Source: Deltaproteobacteria bacterium
Lineage (GTDB): Bacteria; Desulfobacterota; Desulfobacteria; Desulfobacterales; UBA5852
Length of the DNA: 64,000 nucleotides
Direction: 5' to 3'
Assembly: GCA_020444045.1 (NCBI GenBank)
Contig: JAHLLS010000022.1
Span: forward strand, 1-64,000
In this document: positions 7,498-15,164 of the stretch, piece by piece
Position numbering within the stretch: the stretch's first letter is position 1
How the letters are laid out: every line of letters starts with the position of its first letter
The notes under the pieces: generated by a model
What the model saw: only the letters and a program-made list of their open reading frames with translations
Databases searched by the model: none
Told to the model about the DNA's origin: nothing
Program-made: the position numbers and the translations under genes

Positions 7498-8151
7498 CTA
7501 TTTCGCTTGCAACAGGGTCACGATGGCCGCAAAGCCTTCACTTTCGGCGATGTCTTTGGCGGTCCGTCCTGAAGAATTGGCAATCTTCGGATCGGCGCCT
7601 TTGTCCAGCAGCAATTTCACGACTGCTTCGAGATTTTCAGAGGTCGCCAGAATGAGAGCCGTGCGTCCCAGCTTATCCTGAAGATTGACACTGGCGCCTT
7701 TGTCCAACAGATAGCGCACTGTTTCCAGGTGCCCGTTGGTGGCCGCAAACATTAGACCCGTGGACCCGTTGACGCTCTGGCCGTTGAGTTCCGCGCCGTG
7801 GTCCAGCAAAATTTTGACGCTTTCAAGATGGCCAAACTGGGCGGCCTGCATCAGCGCCGTCCATCCGGCCCGTCCCTTGATGTTGACATCCGCTCCCCGT
7901 TCAATCAGTTCCTGCACGACGGCCGTATGGCCTTCCATGGAGGCCTTCATCAGGGCGGTCCATCCGGCCTCATTTTTAGCGTCGACCGGCACACCGCCAT
8001 CCAATAATTGACGGACCTGTTCCAGGTTGCCCTGGGAAGCGGCGACGTACAACGCTTCGGCCGGATCTGCGGCTAAAACCGCCGCAGGCAATGACATCAT
8101 GACGATCAGGAGACATAGAATAACGCGTCGCGACATTCGTTTATTTGACAT
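7498..8151 (-). CDS. Secreted or periplasmic ankyrin-repeat protein
   Basis: 217 residues. It begins with a signal peptide (MSNKRMSRRVILCLLIVMMS then PAAVLAAD), cut probably after VLA. About five ankyrin repeats follow, with the repeating patterns GWTALMKASMEGH, GWTALMQAAQFGH, GSTGLMFAATNGH and GRTALILAT. GGAGGGGG precedes the ATG; an ATG five codons earlier overlaps this ribosome site. It is transcribed away from the phosphatase gene, with a 279-base divergent gap. Ankyrin repeats bind proteins; the partner is unknown. Confidence 0.88.
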   Translation of the reverse strand: MSNKRMSRRVILCLLIVMMSLPAAVLAADPAEALYVAASQGNLEQVRQLLDGGVPVDAKNEAGWTALMKASMEGHTAVVQELIERGADVNIKGRAGWTALMQAAQFGHLESVKILLDHGAELNGQSVNGSTGLMFAATNGHLETVRYLLDKGASVNLQDKLGRTALILATSENLEAVVKLLLDKGADPKIANSSGRTAKDIAESEGFAAIVTLLQAK

Positions 8152-8430
8152 GATCCCCCTCCGCATGGATGGTTAGTGGCTGGCTAAGCGACCGGCGTGA
8201 GCTTACGCGTCCATCGTTTGACGTGCTGTCAACACCGTTCATAGTGATTCTTCTCATCGAACCATATAGCAGAAAATAACTGTTAAAACAATATGTTCCC
8301 TTAAATAAGCGACGGCATAAAAAAGTGCCGCCCAGCATGCCGGCCGTTTGGTTGTGGTCACTAAGTTGCATTCACACGGCGCACGCCCTATTTTGTTTTG
8401 TCAGACGACCCTACTCTAAAAGGATACCCG

Positions 8431-9975
8431 ATGGCTGAGTTTGACCTCCATTCCTGCGACAGCGACGAAATCAGGGAGCGCTTGCGCTTGTCCATGAAAA
8501 TCGTCGAAAAAAGCCCGGTGATTTTGTTCCGGCGGATGCCGGAGCCGGAACCGCGCCTGGTCTACGTATCGGAGAATATCAACCGCATCGGCTACAGTGC
8601 GGATGATTTTATCGAAGAACGGATAAAATTCCCAGATATTGTGCACCGCCGCGACCAGGAACGCCTGCGGGAGGAAATCGAAGACTATGCCCGACGGGAT
8701 TTGAGTGATTACACCCAGGTGTATCGTATCGTTACCCGCGACGGTGAAACCCGCTGGGTCGAGGACACCACCACGACCGAGCGCGATGCGAACGGCAAAA
8801 TCACCCATTACCAGGGGATTGTGGTTGACATCACCGAACGCAAATTGGCCGAGGAAAAGCTCAGCCGCAGCGAAGCCAAGTTTCGTCGCATTCTGGCGAC
8901 CGCGGCCGAGGGGTTCGTGCTGCTGGACGACAAGATGCGGATCGTGGATGTCAACGAGGCCTACTGCCGGATGCTCGGCTATGACCGGGTCGAGCTGATG
9001 GGCATGTCGCCGCACCAGCTGGCCACAAAAGCGTTTAAACGTTTTCTGGAAGCGAATGCCGAGAGGCTTCTGAATACCAAGCACCGCACCTTTGAGGGCT
9101 CTTACCATGCCAAGGACGGACACCTTGTGCCGGTGCTGATTCACGGCAACACGCTCTATGACGATGACGGTCGGCAACTGGGATTCGTTGATTTCGTGAC
9201 CGATCTCACCGAGCAAAAGCGCTCACTCCTGCTGGCCGGCGAGGTCCAGAAGAATCTGCTCCCCAAACATCCGCCCCGAGTGCCCGGCCTGGATATTGCC
9301 GGCCGGAGTATTCCCTGCGACGAGATCGGCGGTGATTACTACGATTTTTTGACACGCAAGGCCGCTTCTTCCGCCGACAACGATCTTGTCGCCGTCACCG
9401 TTGCCGACATCGCCGGGCACGGTGTGGATTCCGCCCTGTTGATGGCCACGGCCCGGTCGGCAATCCGCGAACGCTTTGCCTCTCCCGGCAGCTTGAACGA
9501 GGTCGTTGGCGATTTGAATCGTTCCCTGCTGGATGATTTCAGCACCACAGATCGCTTCATGACGCTTTTCGCGCTTCAGATCGACCGGCGTGACGGCCAC
9601 ATGTGCTGGGTCCGGGCCGGTCACGATCCTGCCTTGGTCTATTATCCCGCCGATGACAAGTTCGATACCCTGGGCGGTACCGGTTTGCCCCTGGGGATTT
9701 CGGGCCGAGGCGTTTTTTCGGAAAGCAAGTCCCGCCGACTTCCCGCCGGCACCATCATCGCCGTGGGGACCGACGGGATCTGGGAAGCCCGTGGCCCGGA
9801 GGGAGAGATGTTCGGTAAAGAGCGGTTCAAGCAGATTATCCGCAAGGAATCGGCCCATTCGGCACATGATATTCTGGATCGGGTCTACAGCGCGCTCTAT
9901 CGCTTCGGCAGTGGCTATAAACCGGAAGACGATATTACCCTGGTCATCATAAAAATTGAGCCGATGAACACGTGA
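8431..9975 (+). CDS. PAS-PAS-SpoIIE-type serine phosphatase (PP2C family)
   Basis: 514 residues. Two PAS domains (about 15-140 and 145-265) are each closed by a DIT- or DLT-type hinge (GIVVDITERKLAEE and FVTDLTEQKRS). The SpoIIE/PP2C phosphatase domain starts at AGEVQKNLLP and includes the metal-binding IPCDEIGGDYYDF, VADIAGHGVDSALLMA, VRAGHDPALVY and TDGIWEA. AAGGAT stands 6 bases before the chosen ATG; the open frame runs 11 codons further up to a TTG. Enzymes of this class usually dephosphorylate an anti-sigma antagonist in response to the PAS signal. A STAS protein occurs at 58.6 kb but no link is shown. Confidence 0.9.
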   Translation: MAEFDLHSCDSDEIRERLRLSMKIVEKSPVILFRRMPEPEPRLVYVSENINRIGYSADDFIEERIKFPDIVHRRDQERLREEIEDYARRDLSDYTQVYRIVTRDGETRWVEDTTTTERDANGKITHYQGIVVDITERKLAEEKLSRSEAKFRRILATAAEGFVLLDDKMRIVDVNEAYCRMLGYDRVELMGMSPHQLATKAFKRFLEANAERLLNTKHRTFEGSYHAKDGHLVPVLIHGNTLYDDDGRQLGFVDFVTDLTEQKRSLLLAGEVQKNLLPKHPPRVPGLDIAGRSIPCDEIGGDYYDFLTRKAASSADNDLVAVTVADIAGHGVDSALLMATARSAIRERFASPGSLNEVVGDLNRSLLDDFSTTDRFMTLFALQIDRRDGHMCWVRAGHDPALVYYPADDKFDTLGGTGLPLGISGRGVFSESKSRRLPAGTIIAVGTDGIWEARGPEGEMFGKERFKQIIRKESAHSAHDILDRVYSALYRFGSGYKPEDDITLVIIKIEPMNT

Positions 9976-10126
9976 TGTTGCCTTGTCGTCCGGAAGATAG
10001 ACTTGCTCCCGACTGCCGCGAATCTCGCCTTCAGTCATATCGCCAGGGACAAGCCGATTATTTTCTGATAGGGCACGGCGACAAACCACGCCAGCGGCAG
10101 GAATCGTATGCGTCGCCTGGACTTCA

Positions 10127-11122
10127 TCATGTCATTTCGGCTTGTTTCTTCTCGAAAACATGAATTTGGTGATCCGTGGCCGATGCCGTCTTCGGGATGC
10201 GGCCCTTGCCCCAGCGCGGCAAGGCGCTGGAATGGGTCAGTACGAAGACGGGGCTGGTGGTCCGGAGACCCATCTTCTCAACGGTGCTGCCGGCATACCA
10301 TTTGCCTTGGTTTTCTTTGGTATGCGATCCGATCACGATGGCATCCGTCTGGCAGTTGGCCGCGCACTTGCACAGCTCCTGATAGGGAATGGCGCCACCC
10401 CAGCAGTGGACGCTGTGGGACACGCCGTCCAGGTAGGGCCGGCTGAACAGGGCCATCTTGTCCAGGGCGTTATCCCGGTCGGCATCGTAATCATCCCGCG
10501 CGTATTTGGGATAGGGTGGAATGGGAAGCATGTGAAAGAGGTCGATGTGCGCTTCGTAGAACCGGGCCAAATCCCCGGCGAAACCCAGGGCGCTTTCACA
10601 GGACGCGGAAAAATCCAACCCCACCAGGAGGCGTTTAAAGACCGGCTTGGGGTGGCACGGATGCTGATTTATCATGAGAACAGGACAGCGCTGGCGGGTG
10701 ATCACACCCTTGACCGTGCTGCCGATGCGTCCCTGTACCGGCAAGGGGCCGCGTTTATCGCGGGCGTCGGTATGCGGCCCCATGATGATCAGATCGGCCG
10801 CCAGCAGGGAGGCCTGGCGATCGATTTCTTTCCAGGGGATCCCCGTGTCAATTCGGATTTCGAAAGGCGTTGACCAGGCAAACAGGTCACTGTAGGCACG
10901 CCGCAGTTGGCGGCGTATTTCCGAACGATAGCGGGCGGTGGCGTCCAACTCCTGGCCGGTGCGGAAATGCCGCACGCGCTCGTGATTGTCGGGGGACGCG
11001 GAGGCCAGGACATGCACGATTGACCAGGACGCTCCCAGGGCACTGGCCATGCGGGCCGCGCTGATGATGACAGGGTCGGGACCGGTAACACGGTCTGTTG
11101 CGGCAAGGATCGATGTGAACAT
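10127..11122 (-). CDS. Tandem-domain universal stress protein
   Basis: 331 residues with two UspA domains. The first (1-155) starts MFTSILAATDRV and ends with ATP-binding-like GRIGSTVKGVITRQRCPVLMI. The second (about 165-300) starts FKRLLVGLDFSASC and ends IGSHTKENQGKWYAGSTVEK with TTSPVFVLT. The tail of about 30 residues is basic and unmatched. It is 16 bases after the phosphotransferase/kinase gene on the same strand and is surely in one operon with it. The pairing of a stress protein with an unusual kinase suggests a stress-signalling unit; substrates are unknown. Confidence 0.88.
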   Translation of the reverse strand: MFTSILAATDRVTGPDPVIISAARMASALGASWSIVHVLASASPDNHERVRHFRTGQELDATARYRSEIRRQLRRAYSDLFAWSTPFEIRIDTGIPWKEIDRQASLLAADLIIMGPHTDARDKRGPLPVQGRIGSTVKGVITRQRCPVLMINQHPCHPKPVFKRLLVGLDFSASCESALGFAGDLARFYEAHIDLFHMLPIPPYPKYARDDYDADRDNALDKMALFSRPYLDGVSHSVHCWGGAIPYQELCKCAANCQTDAIVIGSHTKENQGKWYAGSTVEKMGLRTTSPVFVLTHSSALPRWGKGRIPKTASATDHQIHVFEKKQAEMT

Positions 11123-11138
11123 GGCAGCCCCCTTTCTT

Positions 11139-12758
11139 TCAATTGAGCGGTCTTTGTTCCAGGGATGAAATCATGCAGGCGGTTGAGACGCGTTGGTCTT
11201 CGGCCAGGATGCGCCGCACGCATTCATCCGGCAAACAGGTGGTGTCAACCACGATATGGGCGGTCATACCCGCCCCTCCCAGGGGAACGAAACCTTGCCG
11301 GAACGATTCGAAATCCTGCAGGCGTGCCTGGGACAGGGACGGGTGTTGCTCCCGTTCGCGCAGACGCGATTTGATAACCTTTAATGGGGCCCGGCATTCG
11401 ACGAAGGTCAGCCGGACGTGGCGATCCCGGGCCAGGCGTTTGAGTTCGCGTCGGTATTCCGGACGACTGAAGGTGGCATCCACGATCACCGATCGTCCGC
11501 CATCGACGGTTGCCTTTGTCTGGTCAAGCAGTTTGCCATAGGTCAGGCGCTTGGGGATCTGGCCATAAATCCCGGCATTGAAGGACGGCCCTGGCGGGTC
11601 GGATGGCTGAGAGCGAAAGAGGGTATGCCGAATGGCATCGGATCGAAGATGCGGGGCTTCGATGGTGCGGGCCATGGCCCGGGCCACCGTGCTTTTTCCG
11701 GAGGCCGGCATTCCGCTGAAGGCCCATATCTTGGGTCGCGAAAACGATATGGCATAGCGATAGGCGAGGGTGAGATAGCGTCGGGCATCATCGATAACCC
11801 CCTGGCGATGGCGGGCATTGCTGGTTGTCTGGAGAAGAAGACAGTTTACCTTGCAGCGCACCATGGCCCGGTAGCATTTGTAGAAGGGAAGCATTAAAAA
11901 CGCACCCGGATCCGGTGTCAGCCGCGAGTAAAGATCCATCAGCTGGCTGCCGAGGTGGGGGCTGTCCTCAAAGTCCAGATCCATCGACAGAAATGCCAGG
12001 TCGGATACGACGTCGATTCGCCGCAAGCGGTCGTCAAACTCGATGCAGTCGATGATCTGGATGTCGTCCTCCGGGGGGGCATAGATGTGACAAGCGCGCA
12101 GGTCGCCATGGCCGTCCCGGATCCAACCGTCCTTGGCGCGATTCTCGAAAAGCGTGCTCCGGAGATTCAGGAAAGAGCGCGTCGCCGAACGCACGATGGC
12201 GAATAGGTGCTTGTCGAGAAAAGAACCGACAAAGGGAAGGGTTTGGTGAAAATTGTTTTCACATGCCGAGCGCAGGTTCTTGAAAGCAGCCATGGACTGG
12301 ATGGTGTTGCAGGCGCCCTGGCGGGTATAAAAGGTGGTCAGGCGACTGACCAGTTTCAGCATGACATCAGACGTCAGGTCGGTTCCATGCAGGCGCTGCC
12401 GGAGGGATTGGCTTTCCGGTAACTGACGCATGCGCACGGCATATTCCACGGCAGGGCCCGGGCCATTCGGATGGAAACGGCCGTTGCAATGGGTAATCGG
12501 GATGACCCCGTCATAGACGTCCGTGGTCAGGCGGCGATTCAGGTCGCACTCGCGATGACAAAACCGGCGGCGTTTTTCGGCCGTGGAAAAATCGAGAAAC
12601 CCGAAATCTACGGCTTTCTTGACTTTGTAAACCCAGTCACCGGTAAGAAATACCGTGGATATATGGGTCTCGCGTTTCTGGACGTGATGGACCGGATGCG
12701 GATAGAAGGACGGGGATGCCATCGCGCGGTAGAGATTTTCCTGCCGGTAGGCTTTCAT
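11139..12758 (-). CDS. Aminoglycoside-phosphotransferase-like kinase fused to P-loop kinase
   Basis: 539 residues. The N-terminal half has a protein-kinase-like APH fold: VYKVKKAVDFGFLDFST near residue 45, the catalytic loop DGHGDLRACHI (about 220), and the metal motif IDCIEFDDRLRRIDVVSDLA. The C-terminal half has a Walker A, GMPASGKSTVARAMA (about 350), and looks like an AAA or adenylylsulfate-kinase-type P-loop kinase. This two-headed protein is widespread in proteobacteria, often next to universal stress proteins or fatty-acid genes as here. The substrate is not known and it should not be read as an antibiotic-resistance gene. Confidence 0.85.
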   Translation of the reverse strand: MKAYRQENLYRAMASPSFYPHPVHHVQKRETHISTVFLTGDWVYKVKKAVDFGFLDFSTAEKRRRFCHRECDLNRRLTTDVYDGVIPITHCNGRFHPNGPGPAVEYAVRMRQLPESQSLRQRLHGTDLTSDVMLKLVSRLTTFYTRQGACNTIQSMAAFKNLRSACENNFHQTLPFVGSFLDKHLFAIVRSATRSFLNLRSTLFENRAKDGWIRDGHGDLRACHIYAPPEDDIQIIDCIEFDDRLRRIDVVSDLAFLSMDLDFEDSPHLGSQLMDLYSRLTPDPGAFLMLPFYKCYRAMVRCKVNCLLLQTTSNARHRQGVIDDARRYLTLAYRYAISFSRPKIWAFSGMPASGKSTVARAMARTIEAPHLRSDAIRHTLFRSQPSDPPGPSFNAGIYGQIPKRLTYGKLLDQTKATVDGGRSVIVDATFSRPEYRRELKRLARDRHVRLTFVECRAPLKVIKSRLREREQHPSLSQARLQDFESFRQGFVPLGGAGMTAHIVVDTTCLPDECVRRILAEDQRVSTACMISSLEQRPLN

Positions 12759-13265
12759 CGGACCACCCTCCTTTTCCCAAGTTGACCCGGCCTGCTTTGC
12801 CCCACATCGGGAGTCGCGGTGAAGAGGGAAGCTGCGCGTGCTGCCTGATCCGTTCGGCCGGACCGATGGATGTGATAGTGGGTGCAGGACGGAGACGATC
12901 GGCGGCCTGTCGGGGTGGGATCAGCTTTAGAAGGTTTCGCGGTCAAAACGCCATGGTATCGGCAACAGCGCCTTCGCCGGTAAAACCGCCCCCGCTGCGG
13001 TACGACGGGAGAAAGAAAAGGTCAGCCAACGATCATCGGTTATGGTATTGGCCTTGATAATAAATTAAGGATAATTGGATGAAACACAAGCCGGGGAAAC
13101 CCAGCGGCTGACGCTGGATCGGCAACAAACCGCGGTATTTACAAAAAATGGCGAATCTGGTACGGCTCTGCGGCGTCAGGACAGCACCACGGATTGCAGC
13201 GTGAGGCGTGCCTCCTGACGGAGGCCATCGATCGATTCATCCTGCCGCGCGACAGGACCATAGAA
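12759..13265. other. Non-coding stretch before the second MITE-like copy
   Basis: About 500 bases with several stops in all frames and no motif I recognise. A small hairpin CCTG-CCGCGCGA-CAGG lies near 13242. The divergent genes on either side must have promoters here. Confidence 0.5.
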
Positions 13266-13427
13266 AGTGCCCATCCATAAATGACCAATTTACCCGACCC
13301 GCCGGAGGCGGATAAATATCGGCGTTGCGCGAAAAATTGAATCCTCGGAATATCAACCATAGGCCTGCGGTTAAATTTTCCGCGCGCCTTGATCTCAAAC
13401 CAATTTGCCGATTTCTGGATGGGCACT
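13266..13427 (+). repeat. MITE-like dispersed repeat, copy 2 (complete)
   Basis: A 162-bp element with terminal inverted repeats: AGTGCCCATCCATAAAT at the left and the complement of AGTGCCCATCCAGAAAT at the right. Internal inverted arms (GCGCGAAAAATT with its complement) would let most of it fold on itself. TAGA occurs just outside both ends (13261-13264 and 13427-13430), a possible 4-bp target duplication. It encodes nothing, and copy 1 lies at the window's left edge. No transposase with such ends is in the window. Confidence 0.85.
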
Positions 13428-13449
13428 AGATAGCAAAAAAGGCAGGGGC

Positions 13450-14040
13450 ATGCGCGTTCTGACCGTATCGGACATCGTTGTTTCGTCACTTTATCCGGTG
13501 TCCGACCGCGACGCCTTCGGCGCTATCGATCTGATCGTGGCGTGCGGCGACCTGCCGCCCGAGTATCTTGGCTATCTGGCCCACGTTTTCAATGTGCCGC
13601 TGTTTTTTGTCAAAGGCAATCATGATATCCGTTTCGACAAGAATCCACCGGGCGGATGCACGGATTTGCATGGCCGTATCATCTCCTTCCGGGGGGTTCG
13701 GTTTTTAGGCCTGGAAGGGTCTATGTGGTACAACGGCGGTCCCTACCAGTATAATGAAAAGCAGATGAAAACCCATCTCCGGCGCCTGCGGCCGGCCCTC
13801 TGGTGGCGCAAGGGGGTCGATGTCGTGGTCACCCACGCGCCCCCGCGGGGCATTCACGACGGGGACGATCTCTGCCATCAGGGGTTCGCCTGCTTTCGCT
13901 GGCTTATTGATAAATACCGGCCGCGGCTTTTCTTGCACGGCCACATTCACGCCTTTTTTCAGGATGACACGGAAAGGACAACCCTCATCGACACCACCCG
14001 GGTCACCAACACCTATGGCTATCATGTCCTTGAAATATAG
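13450..14040 (+). CDS. Calcineurin-like metallophosphoesterase
   Basis: 196 residues. The metal-binding series of the family is visible: a start at LTVSDIV (DxH replaced), IVACGDLPPEYLGYL (GD motif), FVKGNHDIRF (GNHD), VVVTHAPPRGIHDGDD and LFLHGHIHAFF (GHxH). The first motif is DIV rather than DxH, so one metal ligand may be altered. The start is at ATG 13450, with AGGCAGGGG upstream; the frame extends further back only into the MITE-like repeat, whose end is 22 bases before this gene. The next gene overlaps its last 17 bases, so the two are translated together. Confidence 0.85.
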   Translation: MRVLTVSDIVVSSLYPVSDRDAFGAIDLIVACGDLPPEYLGYLAHVFNVPLFFVKGNHDIRFDKNPPGGCTDLHGRIISFRGVRFLGLEGSMWYNGGPYQYNEKQMKTHLRRLRPALWWRKGVDVVVTHAPPRGIHDGDDLCHQGFACFRWLIDKYRPRLFLHGHIHAFFQDDTERTTLIDTTRVTNTYGYHVLEI

Positions 14041-15115
14041 ATTGCAGCAGATTTTCGCTAAGATGCGTGGGCAACCGCCGGGCGACCGTGCTGCCGAAGT
14101 GAAAAGTTTCAAGCACGACCAGGAGAAAGAAGCCGCCTACGATAGCCGGATTCGGGGCGTGCGGACAGTTCCCCTGAACCAGATCGTCGGCAGCGTGGGA
14201 CGCTATCAGGATTTTGACAACCGTTTCCGGATGAAGCAGGCGGTTCCTTCGGAACGCTTGCAGCGCATCAAAATGGCCATGCGTGAAGGGCACCCCCTGC
14301 CGCCGGTGAAGCTCTACCAGATCAAAGACGGATTCTACATTCTGGATGGCAACCACCGAATCGCCGCCGCCAAGGAGTTGGGACACGATGAGATTCTGGC
14401 CCACATTGTCGAATTTATCCCGTCCGAGAACACGCTGCCGAATTACCTCTATCGCGAACGGGCGGACTTTGCCGATCGCGCCCAGCTTTCGCGGGAGATC
14501 AAGCTGACCGAGATCGGGCAATATGCGTTCCTGACCGATCAAATTCTGGAACACCAGGCCCATCTGAAAACGACGCAGGCCACGGACGTCTCTTTTGAAG
14601 TAGCGGCCCATGACTGGTACAAGACGATTTATCGACCCTTGTGCGCCATTATTAAACGAGGGCGGTTGATCGACTCTTTTCCCGAGCGAACCATTGCCGA
14701 TCTCTACCTCTACATTTCACAGCACCAGTGGCAGAGCGGGCGCCAACGGCAGTACGGTATCGGGATCGATCAGCTGATTCCCAAAAACATGGAGGAATTC
14801 CGAAATAAAATGGCGGATATGAAAGAATGCGGCTACCCGGAAATGCAGCGGGGCATTACGGCCTTTATCCTGATGAATGTTCAGGCCAAAAGAGAATTCA
14901 AGATTGTTGAAAAATTGTTTGAACTGGACGAGGTGCGTGAAATCCATTCCGTCCACGGGGACGTCGATCTGCTGGTCAAGATCGAACTCACCCGGGACCT
15001 TTTGAGTTCCGATGCGGAAATGATCTCGCAGTTCGTGCACGATGATGTCCGGCAGCTCTCAGGGGTGATCAGCACCAAGACGCTGATTCCGGGTTTCTCG
15101 AAAAGCAAGGGATAG
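14024..15115 (+). CDS. ParB-like nuclease domain fused to Lrp/AsnC-type ligand domain
   Basis: About 363 residues. Residues 40-130 read as a ParB/Srx-type fold: VPLNQIVGSVGRYQD, AMREGHPLPPVKLYQIKDGF and the signature YILDGNHRIAAAKELGHDEI. A middle helical section is unmatched. The last 80 residues (ITAFILMNVQAKREFKIVEK followed by LDEVREIHSVHGDVDLLVKIE) match the RAM effector-binding fold of Lrp/AsnC regulators. No separate helix-turn-helix is evident. The gene starts inside the metallophosphoesterase gene (17-base overlap), arguing for joint function. The exact start is uncertain; no strong ribosome site is seen. Confidence 0.72.
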   Translation: MSLKYRLQQIFAKMRGQPPGDRAAEVKSFKHDQEKEAAYDSRIRGVRTVPLNQIVGSVGRYQDFDNRFRMKQAVPSERLQRIKMAMREGHPLPPVKLYQIKDGFYILDGNHRIAAAKELGHDEILAHIVEFIPSENTLPNYLYRERADFADRAQLSREIKLTEIGQYAFLTDQILEHQAHLKTTQATDVSFEVAAHDWYKTIYRPLCAIIKRGRLIDSFPERTIADLYLYISQHQWQSGRQRQYGIGIDQLIPKNMEEFRNKMADMKECGYPEMQRGITAFILMNVQAKREFKIVEKLFELDEVREIHSVHGDVDLLVKIELTRDLLSSDAEMISQFVHDDVRQLSGVISTKTLIPGFSKSKG

Positions 15116-15164
15116 ACGTACGTCGGCTATCGCAGCTTTTATCGGGTGCATTCGGGATACGCTT

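Noticed and set aside
11139..12758. Antibiotic (aminoglycoside) resistance gene
   Set aside because: The fold is APH-like, but the C-terminal kinase fusion and the stress-protein neighbour are those of a widespread housekeeping family, not of resistance enzymes.
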